Below are positions 43,413 through 50,257 of a DNA stretch of 64,000 bases, piece by piece. The notes below the pieces were generated by a model that did no database searches, was not told the DNA's origin, and was given only the letters and a program-made list of their open reading frames with translations. Within the stretch, counting starts at the first letter, position 1; the number at the start of each line of letters is the position of its first letter. Position numbers and translations under genes: made by a program. This stretch comes from JBGTFE01 sp049799955 (lineage in GTDB: Bacteria > Acidobacteriota > Blastocatellia > Pyrinomonadales > Pyrinomonadaceae): contig JBARIW010000032.1 of assembly GCA_049799955.1 (NCBI GenBank), positions 1 through 64,000 on the forward strand, written 5' to 3'.

Positions 43413-44888
43413 CTAACGTCTTTGCGAAATTCGTATCATCTCGCGCCAGTTTTCGTTCAAATCGAATCGAAACATTTCGATTTCAGGCGAAATCGTCTTT
43501 GCCAGAAACTCCGAATCACGGTGAAAGCTCAAGGTCGGCGCGACCAGATAGACAAGCGCCGACTTTTCGGAAATTTCCGCGTCGCCGAACAATTTTGTCT
43601 TTTGCAGATTTCCGGCGCGTCTCTGCCGTTCGATTTTGCGCCAGTAATCCGCCGCCTGAAAAATCATTTCTCTATCGGGCGCGACTTTTATTTCGATAAC
43701 TGCGAGCCGCCCGTCTTTTCGTATTGCCAGCAAATCGATGCGCCCGCGTTCGGCGCGAAATTGATGATAAAGCGGCGATAAAATCAGGTTAGCGTCAAGC
43801 AGTTTTACGTTTCGCCTTAAAATGGCTTCAAGCCACGCTTCGGGCGCTGAATGGTAAAAGGCGTGCCGCTTGTTCGGTGAATCGAACCGCCGGTAATTTT
43901 CCAGATTTTCGATTAGTTCGAGCAAATCCTTCCAATTTTCTTTTGACAAACTCACGCGATTTCGCTCGATGCCGAACCAGACCTTTTCCGTATCGAAAAC
44001 TTTTCGCGCGCGCGCAAACGGCAGCCCGAGAAAACGCAGAGTTTCGCCATGTTTGCTGGATATCAAATCAATTTTATCCGGCGCGAGCGCAATTATTTTT
44101 TGCGACGTTTTGCTGATTCGAGCGTTTTCAGCCGGTTGAATTTCCTTCGGCTTTCCTTTCCAAAGCTCTGAAATTTGCAAGCTCGAAACTTCAGTCAGGC
44201 TTTCCTCACTTTGCGCTTTTGCGCCTTTGCGGGAAATTTCCTTTATAAAAATTCTCGCTTTCCAATTTTCTTTCAGCAGCGCGTGAAGCTTCAGCAGATT
44301 CTTCGCCTGTTTCTTTTCACTTAAAATCCAGACAGTTTCAACCGGCTTTTGCTTTCGATTCTGCAATTTCGCCAGCCACAAAATCGCCGAAGTCAAAAGA
44401 ATTTCCGGCGTTAAAGTGTCGGAGACATCGGCTAAAACGGCGATTTGTTTTCTATCATTATTTTCAAAAATTATCTGCGCAAAACGCCCGTTTTCCTCGT
44501 TTAATTCGACGCGAACGAGTTGTGAGCCTTGAATATTTTCCTCGATAATTCCGGCAATTTGGTTTGCCTTTTCGAGTCGCGCAAGCTCGACCGTCGCGCT
44601 CAATTCTGCGGCGGAAATGCGCGGAACGAGCTTTATCTTTTCATTTTCTTTCCCGAAATTGCGCGATAAATTCAGCAAAATCTCGCCGTTCCCGATTTTA
44701 TAATCTTTAACGCGCCACGTCTGAAAACCTTTGTCGTCCGGAAAGCCGAAAAGAATTTTCTCGCGCTCAAAGCTAATTTCGATTTCCGTATTTTTGAGAG
44801 AAAAAGTTTTCCCGCTCGAATGAATCAGAAGCCACTCGGTTTGCGCGTTGAGGCAGTTTTGAATTTCATCTTGCGGATTTTCAGTCAT
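43413..44888 (-). CDS. PD-(D/E)XK nuclease-like protein of unknown family
   Basis: A 491-residue soluble protein that I do not recognise as a whole. The C-terminal part (about 345-420) carries a PD-(D/E)XK-type core: Asp385 in GRIDLLAIRKDGRLAV, then Glu399 and Lys401 in VIEIKVA, with an earlier Glu in APEAWLEAIL. A Gln/Tyr-rich helix follows (IFQAADYWRKIE). The N-terminal 300 residues show mixed alpha/beta with AVLADVSDTLTPEILLTSAI, but no helicase or other motif. Residues 218-227 (ISRKGAKAQS) are encoded by a repeat arm. DNA cleavage or repair is inferred from the motif alone. No methylase or partner gene lies nearby, which argues against a restriction system. Confidence 0.65.
   Translation of the reverse strand: MTENPQDEIQNCLNAQTEWLLIHSSGKTFSLKNTEIEISFEREKILFGFPDDKGFQTWRVKDYKIGNGEILLNLSRNFGKENEKIKLVPRISAAELSATVELARLEKANQIAGIIEENIQGSQLVRVELNEENGRFAQIIFENNDRKQIAVLADVSDTLTPEILLTSAILWLAKLQNRKQKPVETVWILSEKKQAKNLLKLHALLKENWKARIFIKEISRKGAKAQSEESLTEVSSLQISELWKGKPKEIQPAENARISKTSQKIIALAPDKIDLISSKHGETLRFLGLPFARARKVFDTEKVWFGIERNRVSLSKENWKDLLELIENLENYRRFDSPNKRHAFYHSAPEAWLEAILRRNVKLLDANLILSPLYHQFRAERGRIDLLAIRKDGRLAVIEIKVAPDREMIFQAADYWRKIERQRRAGNLQKTKLFGDAEISEKSALVYLVAPTLSFHRDSEFLAKTISPEIEMFRFDLNENWREMIRISQRR
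44209..44236. repeat. Single CGCAAAGG-type arm inside the PD-(D/E)XK gene
   Basis: Three CTTTGCG-containing units ending in CGGGAAA match the arm of the paired element at 20506-20579. On the minus strand they are read as SRKGAKAQ within an otherwise unrelated protein. Confidence 0.85.
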
Positions 44889-44896
44889 TTTTATTT

Positions 44897-45033
44897 CAAC
44901 GCGGAGACGCAGAGAAAGAAATTAACAGGGATGACAGGATGAAAAGGATAAATCAAAAATAAATCCCTGTCTATCCTGTTATCCCTGTTAATTTCCTTTT
45001 AAAAATCTCTGCGTCTCCGCGTCTCTGCGTTTA
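44897..45033. repeat. Paired octamer array (GCAGAGAC type) with nested second element
   Basis: The outer arms AACGCGGAGACGCAGAGA (44898-44915) and the TCTCTGCG octamer array (45006-45031) enclose another inverted repeat (44920-44993). It lies between the SGNH hydrolase and PD-(D/E)XK genes, both on the minus strand. Confidence 0.9.
44920..44993. repeat. Nested inverted repeat (ACAGGGATGACAGGAT type)
   Basis: ATTAACAGGGATGACAGGAT pairs with ATCCTGTTATCCCTGTTAAT, a 20-bp stem with one mismatch, and a spacer of about 30 bases. It lies entirely in the loop of the octamer array 44897-45033. Confidence 0.9.
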
Positions 45034-45042
45034 AGTTTTTCT

Positions 45043-45789
45043 TTACCACTCATATTTTTCCGTGAAAAATTCAATCATTCGCTTTGACCAGACGGTGTAG
45101 CCCATTTCCGATGGATGAATGCCGTCGGCGAAAAAATCTTCGGGAACTTCGGTCGGCTGGTGAAAATAAAAGACGTTTTTCATCTCACCGGTAAATTCCT
45201 TCGCGTTTTTATCGTGCAGGGCGGAAAGATGTCCGAGAATAAATTTTATCGGAAACGGCAAAACGGGCGAGAGGCGAACGGCGGGCGCGTTGGTGATAAA
45301 AAACGTCGCGTCTCTGTTTTTTTCTCGCAAAATCCCGAGCAATTCCGTCATATTACGCCGGAAGGAACGCGGGCTGCGGAGCTTTAAAACCTCGTTTCCG
45401 CACAGCGCAATTAAAACGTAATCGAACTTTTCGCCGGGAATTTTCGGCACAAGCTCCCGAATCGTTTCCGCAACGGTAATTCCGCTTCTGCCGACAACCT
45501 GCCAGCGAACCGATTTACCGATTTTCGCGCTCAGAAAATGCGCAAATTGTCCGGCGAGCGCCGTTTCGTGCGTCCGCGCGCCGACGCCGGCGGCGGTTGA
45601 TTCGCCGAGGACGAGCAGTTTGGCGGAAGATTCGTCAGAGCCGGATTTACCGAATGTTTCGCCGCTCGCGTCGGGAAGACGCCCGATTTTCCGCCGCACA
45701 TATTGCCCTTGCAGATACAAAAACGGCGCGAACGGCAGAAGCAGAATGCCGCTTAAAATATAAATTGTCTGCCAGATTATCAGGTTCAT
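45043..45789 (-). CDS. SGNH/GDSL hydrolase family protein
   Basis: A 248-residue esterase-like protein with one N-terminal hydrophobic segment (residues 1-25) that anchors or exports it. The SGNH blocks are visible: Ser in VLGESTAAGVGA (block I), Gly in VVGRSGITV (block II), Asn in IALCGNEVLKL (block III), and Asp/His in DGIHPSEMGY (block V). GEST replaces the more usual GDS. Members hydrolyse esters on lipids or sugars; the substrate here is unknown. The ATG at 45789 is chosen over a TTG two codons upstream that lies in a repeat array. Confidence 0.85.
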   Translation of the reverse strand: MNLIIWQTIYILSGILLLPFAPFLYLQGQYVRRKIGRLPDASGETFGKSGSDESSAKLLVLGESTAAGVGARTHETALAGQFAHFLSAKIGKSVRWQVVGRSGITVAETIRELVPKIPGEKFDYVLIALCGNEVLKLRSPRSFRRNMTELLGILREKNRDATFFITNAPAVRLSPVLPFPIKFILGHLSALHDKNAKEFTGEMKNVFYFHQPTEVPEDFFADGIHPSEMGYTVWSKRMIEFFTEKYEW

Positions 45790-45793
45790 AATC

Positions 45794-45872
45794 AATTACG
45801 AATTGCGAATTACGAATTGCGAATGTCAAATTTTTCTTCTAATTCGTAATTCGTAATTCGTAATTCGTAATT
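45794..45872. repeat. Paired inverted heptamer array (AATTCGT type)
   Basis: Four AATTACG/AATTGCG heptamers (45794-45825) face four perfect AATTCGT heptamers (45841-45872). It lies in the divergent space between the SGNH hydrolase and the lipoprotein genes. Confidence 0.93.
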
Positions 45873-45921
45873 GTCTAAATTATACATTAACTTTCGATAT
45901 GCTAAAATTACGCTTTCGCCA

Positions 45922-46632
45922 ATGTTTTCGTTCAGTTTTATTAAATTTCTCGGCGTTTGCGCTTTTATTCTGGCGGCTTCTTCCGCCTGTCGTTTCTGGC
46001 AAAAAATCGGCGGAGCGACGCCGACGCCGACGCCTTTTGTCGCCGAAGAATTAAAGAGCGAAATTCCCTTTTCGACCAGAGAACCGGAAAATTTTCAGGT
46101 CGAAATCGTCATTACGGCAGGCAGCGCGGAAAATAAAATATTCACGGCGCGAAGCGGCGGAAGCCGCCGTTTTGATTACAATTCGGGCGCAAAAAATCAG
46201 GTTTCGCTTTTGCAGACAGACAAAAATTATTTGATGCTTCCGGGCAAAAAAATCTACACGGAAGGCGCGCCGGACGGTTTTGCGAATTCGGAGAATTGGA
46301 CGGATTTTTTGACGGTCGAATGGCTTAATTCCAAAACGGATGTCATATTTTCGAGCGAAGGAAAGGAAAATAATCTGGCAAAATACCGGGCAATTTTCGG
46401 CGAGGCGGAAAATGCAAAATCGGAATCGCTGATTTTTGTTGACGAAAACGTCGGTCTGCCCGTCAGACAGGAATTTTACAGCCGCGAAGGCGAACAGAAA
46501 ACTCTGACAATGACAGTTGAACTGAAAAATCTGAAACTGGAAGCCGAAGCCGAACTATTTGCCGTTCCGAAAGAATATAAAAAAGTCTCGCCCGAAGAAT
46601 TTCGAAGCGTTTTGAAAAAAGAAAATGAGTAA
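45922..46632 (+). CDS. Predicted lipoprotein of unknown function
   Basis: A 236-residue protein with a lipoprotein signal: hydrophobic segment then the lipobox AASSAC (Cys at residue 23), followed by a short TPTPTP linker. The body is beta-rich (FQVEIVITAGSAENKIFTAR, LMLPGKKIYTEG, TMTVELKNLKLEAE), reminiscent of LolA/LppX-like outer-membrane lipoprotein sorting or lipid-carrier folds, but I cannot confirm this. It should be anchored in the outer or inner membrane facing the periplasm. Its stop overlaps the next gene by eight bases, so the two are translationally coupled. Confidence 0.75.
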   Translation: MFSFSFIKFLGVCAFILAASSACRFWQKIGGATPTPTPFVAEELKSEIPFSTREPENFQVEIVITAGSAENKIFTARSGGSRRFDYNSGAKNQVSLLQTDKNYLMLPGKKIYTEGAPDGFANSENWTDFLTVEWLNSKTDVIFSSEGKENNLAKYRAIFGEAENAKSESLIFVDENVGLPVRQEFYSREGEQKTLTMTVELKNLKLEAEAELFAVPKEYKKVSPEEFRSVLKKENE

Positions 46633-47041
46633 AGAAATCACCGAAGCACAAAAACAATTCGCGTCCGACGCGCTCAGAAAAGCTCCGTTTCCGGCGCTGC
46701 TCGGCTTGGAGCTGGTCGATTTGAAGTTCGGCGAAGCTGTTCTAAAATTAAAAATGCGCGACGAGCTGCGCCAGCCTTACGGGCTTCTGCACGGCGGCGC
46801 GACCGCGTCGCTGATTGACACGGCGACGGCTTTTGCCCTGATAAGCTGCCAGACGGAAGGCGAGCAATCGACGACGGTAGATTTGACCGTTCATTACCTG
46901 CGCCCGCACACGGAAGGCGAGCTTGTCTGCACGGCAAAAGTTGTCCGTGCCGGACGCAGAATCTCGACCGTTTCGGCGGAAGCCGTCAACGAACAGGGAA
47001 AATTGATTGCGACGGCGCTTTCGACGTATATGAAAGTTTGA
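46625..47041 (+). CDS. PaaI-type hot-dog thioesterase
   Basis: A 138-residue cytoplasmic acyl-CoA thioesterase of the PaaI/YbgC side of the hot-dog superfamily. The active-site motif YGLLHGGATASLIDTATAFA is intact (HGG with the Asp further on). VDLTVHYLRPHTEGELVCTAKVVRAGRRISTV matches the strand order of the family. The start ATG overlaps the stop of the lipoprotein gene, which indicates a two-gene operon; a shared task in lipid handling is possible but unproven. Confidence 0.9.
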   Translation: MSKEITEAQKQFASDALRKAPFPALLGLELVDLKFGEAVLKLKMRDELRQPYGLLHGGATASLIDTATAFALISCQTEGEQSTTVDLTVHYLRPHTEGELVCTAKVVRAGRRISTVSAEAVNEQGKLIATALSTYMKV

Positions 47042-47043
47042 AG

Positions 47044-47121
47044 AAAGTGAAAAACTAATAGTGAAAAGTGAATAATTAAAAACAAAACACTTTTCACCTT
47101 TCACTTTTCACTTTTCACTTT
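47044..47121. repeat. Paired inverted heptamer array (CACTTTT type)
   Basis: AAAGTGA units (47044-47074) face five CACTTTT/CACCTTT heptamers (47087-47121). It lies between two co-directional genes, its right arm ending at the ABC exporter start codon. Confidence 0.9.
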
Positions 47122-47123
47122 TT

Positions 47124-48941
47124 ATGGAAGAACTTAAAAAATTTGTCCGTTATTTCAAGCCTTACAAGCTGCACGTTGCGCTCGGCGTGTTGTGTATTTT
47201 GATTTCGATGGCGTTCGGGCTTTTGATTCCTTATCTGGTCGGGCAGGCGATTGATTATCTTCGCGCCGCGCACGAATCGAATACCTTGACGTGGCAGAAA
47301 ATAATTTATTACCCGCTCGTAATTCTGGGCGTAAATTTAATCAGCGGAATTTTTCTGTTCTGGCAGCGAAGGCTTTTGATAAACGCTTCGCGCCATATCG
47401 AATACGACATGCGCCGCGATTTTTACGCCGCGCTGGTCAATCAGCCGCTCGAATTTTTCTCGCACAATCGCGTCGGCGACCTTATGGCGCGGGCGACAAA
47501 CGACCTTGCGGCTGTCCGGCAAATGGTCGGACCGATGATTTTATACTCGTTCCAGGCGATTTTCGCGCTCTGCATCAGCTTGCCGATTATGCTGAACATC
47601 AGCGTCAAGCTCACGCTTTTGCTGTTTGTCACGATGCCGCTCGTCTCTTTTACCGTCAAATATCTGGGCGCGCAGATTCACACGCGTTTTGAGAAAATTC
47701 AGGAATTTTTCTCGGACATAACGGCGCGGGCGCAGGAAAATCTGACGGGCGTTCGCGTCATTCGCGCATACGCGCAGGAATCGGCGGAAATCGAAAAGTT
47801 TCAGGAATTAAACCGTGAGTACTCAAAGCAAAACATATCGCTCGTCAAATTTGCGGCGGCGATGCGCCCGCTCCTGTTCTTTTTTATCGGCTTGGGCTTT
47901 GTGATTATCGTCGCCGTCGGCGTTCCGATGGCTGTTCAGGGCACGATTACGGCGGGCGATTTCACGGCGTTTATTCTTTATTTGCAGCGAATGATTTGGT
48001 ATCTCATCGCGCTCGGCTACGTCGTCAATCTCTACCAGCGCGGAACGGCGAGCCTGAAACGATTTAACGCGATTCTGGAAACCGAGCCTTTAATCAAAGA
48101 CGCGCCGGAAGCGATAGAGCAGCCGAAAATTAAAGGCAAAATAGAATTTAAAGATTTAACTTTCGCATATAACGGCAAACCCGTTCTGGAAGATATAAAT
48201 CTGAAAATCGAACAGGGAAAAACCGTCGCGTTCGTCGGCAAAACCGGCAGCGGCAAATCGACTCTGACGAGCCTCGTCCCGCGCCTTTTGGACGCGCCCG
48301 AAGGAACGGTTTTGATTGACGATGTTCCGATTCGGCATTATCGTCTTGAACAACTCCGTCGGGCAATCGGCTTCGTTCCGCAGGAAACGTTTTTGTTTTC
48401 GGACACTCTCGCGGAAAATATCGCTTTTGGAGTCTCAAGTCCCAAGTCCCAAGTCCCGAGTGAAGAAATCTCGACCGGCAAAGACTTGAGACCTGAGACT
48501 TGGGACTTGGGACTTGGAGTTGAAAAATCCGCTGAAATCGCCGGACTTGCCGACGATATTAAAGATTTCCCGTACAAATACGAACAGCTTGTCGGCGAGC
48601 GCGGCATTACGCTTTCGGGCGGGCAGAAACAGCGTACGGCGATTGCGCGCGCCGTGATGCGAAATCCGCGCATTTTGATTCTCGACGATTCGCTTTCGGC
48701 GGTCGATACTTACACGGAAGAAACGATTCTGCACAATCTGCGCGACGTTCGCGCCGGTAGAACGACCTTGATTGTCTCGCATCGCGTTTCGACGATTCGA
48801 GACGCCGATTTAATCTGCGTCCTGCACGAAGGTCGAATTATCGAGCGCGGAACGCACGAAGAGCTGATAAAGCTCGGCGGCGAATACGCCGACCTTTACG
48901 AGCGACAGCTTTTGGAAGAAGAGCTTGAGGCGACCGATTGA
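47124..48941 (+). CDS. MsbA-like ABC exporter with in-frame repeat insertion
   Basis: A 605-residue half-transporter (TM domain plus ATPase) that works as homo- or heterodimer. Six TM helices occupy about residues 1-315. The ATPase has Walker A GKTGSGKST, the Q-loop FVPQETFLFSDTLAENIAFG, the signature LSGGQKQR, Walker B ILILDDS and the switch His (VSHR). Between ENIAFG and VEKSAEIAGLADDI about 30 extra residues (VSSPKSQVPSEEI...) are encoded by a complete 90-bp inverted repeat element. The best-fit function is flipping of lipid A or phospholipid, fitting the LPS genes of this genome, but a multidrug exporter is possible. Confidence 0.9.
   Translation: MEELKKFVRYFKPYKLHVALGVLCILISMAFGLLIPYLVGQAIDYLRAAHESNTLTWQKIIYYPLVILGVNLISGIFLFWQRRLLINASRHIEYDMRRDFYAALVNQPLEFFSHNRVGDLMARATNDLAAVRQMVGPMILYSFQAIFALCISLPIMLNISVKLTLLLFVTMPLVSFTVKYLGAQIHTRFEKIQEFFSDITARAQENLTGVRVIRAYAQESAEIEKFQELNREYSKQNISLVKFAAAMRPLLFFFIGLGFVIIVAVGVPMAVQGTITAGDFTAFILYLQRMIWYLIALGYVVNLYQRGTASLKRFNAILETEPLIKDAPEAIEQPKIKGKIEFKDLTFAYNGKPVLEDINLKIEQGKTVAFVGKTGSGKSTLTSLVPRLLDAPEGTVLIDDVPIRHYRLEQLRRAIGFVPQETFLFSDTLAENIAFGVSSPKSQVPSEEISTGKDLRPETWDLGLGVEKSAEIAGLADDIKDFPYKYEQLVGERGITLSGGQKQRTAIARAVMRNPRILILDDSLSAVDTYTEETILHNLRDVRAGRTTLIVSHRVSTIRDADLICVLHEGRIIERGTHEELIKLGGEYADLYERQLLEEELEATD
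48431..48520. repeat. Complete AGTCCCA-type paired array inside an ABC ATPase
   Basis: AGTCTCA/AGTCCCA heptamers (48431-48460) and their inverted partner (48483-48520) lie entirely in the coding sequence. The length of 90 bases keeps the frame. It matches the element 39218-39296. Confidence 0.93.
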
Positions 48942-48942
48942 G

Positions 48943-49614
48943 ATGAATAATTTAGCGTTTTGGCGAATCGCAACAATCATATTAACAATGACGGGAACAT
49001 TATCCGGCTTTCTCGCTTATGGTTATTTACGCTTTCCGGCAAACGCTGCTGTTATCGCCGTTTTAGCCGGCGCGATTATCGCCGTCGTCTTTTTCGGCAG
49101 CCGTGCGGAAAAAGCCGCGCGGCTCAAAGTTTTTTACGCGGCGGCTAACGAATTCGGCGCGCCAGTCTCCTTCGACAATTATTCCGCGTCTTTCGAGCGA
49201 AACGGAATCTGCTTCGAATGCGAATTTCCGCGCGACAAAACTAACAACCGTGTAAAAGTCAGATTTTACATTCCGAATGTTCGTCAAAAATTTATCATCC
49301 AGCACAACGCGCTTCTTAAAAAAGAGCTTTTCGACTGCCAATATCTCACGTCTTCGCCTTTGCCCAAAGATATATTTCTTTCCGCCGGAAATCAGGATTT
49401 TTTATTAAACCTGCTCAAAAACAAAAATATTCTCGACGAAATCTACAATTATCCAGCCGGATTTGCCAGCGGATTTTCGATAGTTTTCGACGATGGCAGC
49501 TTTGAAATCGAAAAGATACCGAAATTTAGCGAATATCATGACGGCTTTTATCAGCTCTGCCAAACGGCGGTAGTTTTTCACGACGAGCTTAAAAAGCAGG
49601 CTAAAACGAGTTAA
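48943..49614 (+). CDS. Two-TM protein of unknown function
   Basis: A 224-residue protein starting one base after the stop of the ABC exporter, so it is co-transcribed. Two hydrophobic segments (about 7-27 and 32-52) are followed by a soluble domain rich in Phe/Tyr (FDNYSASFERNGICFECEFPR, RFYIPNVRQKFIIQHNALLKKELF) that probably faces the cytoplasm. I recognise no family. A role as accessory to the exporter is only suggested by position. A longer start at 48925 overlaps the exporter and is less likely. Confidence 0.7.
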   Translation: MNNLAFWRIATIILTMTGTLSGFLAYGYLRFPANAAVIAVLAGAIIAVVFFGSRAEKAARLKVFYAAANEFGAPVSFDNYSASFERNGICFECEFPRDKTNNRVKVRFYIPNVRQKFIIQHNALLKKELFDCQYLTSSPLPKDIFLSAGNQDFLLNLLKNKNILDEIYNYPAGFASGFSIVFDDGSFEIEKIPKFSEYHDGFYQLCQTAVVFHDELKKQAKTS

Positions 49615-49622
49615 AATAAAAT

Positions 49623-50072
49623 ATGCAAAACCAAAATATAAGTGTCGAGCAGGCTTATCGAACTTTAGTCATTATCTGGGCGGCGCTTCTGATGTCGCAG
49701 TTTTTATTTCTGGTGATTATTTACGTCGTCAAGCCCGAAGTTTTCAGATTCGATTTCTCAAAACCGCTGCTCGGTGAAAACGCGGTATTCGTTATTGCTC
49801 TTGCCGGAATTTCGGTTCTGAATTTTGCGATGTCGTTTGTTTTAAGAAAAAAATTTCTTAATCAAGCTGCCGCCGAACAGAAAATTCATCTCGTCCAGAC
49901 GGCGATGATTGCGGGCTGCGCTTTGTGCGAATCAATCTCGCTTTTCGGCTTACTTTTAGTTTTTCTGCAAAGCTATCAATATTTCTTTTTGTTTTTCGCG
50001 CTGGCGATTTTAGGCTTTATTCTCCATTTTCCGCGCCGCGAAAATCTGATTGCCGCAAGCTACAAAAGATAG
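49623..50072 (+). CDS. Four-TM membrane protein of unknown function
   Basis: A 149-residue inner-membrane protein with four predicted TM helices (about 12-35, 56-75, 93-117 and 120-140). A cytoplasmic loop KKFLNQAAAEQKIHL lies between the second and third. The name of the family is not known to me. It starts eight bases after the preceding gene, completing a three-gene unit with the ABC exporter. Its stop codon touches the next repeat array. Confidence 0.7.
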   Translation: MQNQNISVEQAYRTLVIIWAALLMSQFLFLVIIYVVKPEVFRFDFSKPLLGENAVFVIALAGISVLNFAMSFVLRKKFLNQAAAEQKIHLVQTAMIAGCALCESISLFGLLLVFLQSYQYFFLFFALAILGFILHFPRRENLIAASYKR

Positions 50073-50160
50073 AAAGTAGAAAGTAAAAAGTAAAAAGGTA
50101 AAAGTAAAGAACGGCTTGTTTCTTACTTTTACCTTTACCTTTTTACTTTTTACTTTTCTT
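50071..50160. repeat. Paired inverted heptamer array (AAAAAGT type)
   Basis: AGAAAGT/AAAAAGT heptamers (50071-50108) face TTACTTTTACCTTT-type units (50122-50160). The left arm includes the stop codon of the preceding gene. Confidence 0.88.
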
Positions 50161-50257
50161 TTTTTTTCACCCTCAGGGAACTATTTTCCGAGTTGTGGTG
50201 TCTAACCAGAAAAGTCGCGCGCCTTTTTGTTATCAAAAACAAAATTTAGGAGAAGTT

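Noticed and set aside
43413..44888. Restriction endonuclease of a restriction-modification system
   Set aside because: The PD-(D/E)XK motif alone is not enough. No methyltransferase or specificity subunit lies nearby.
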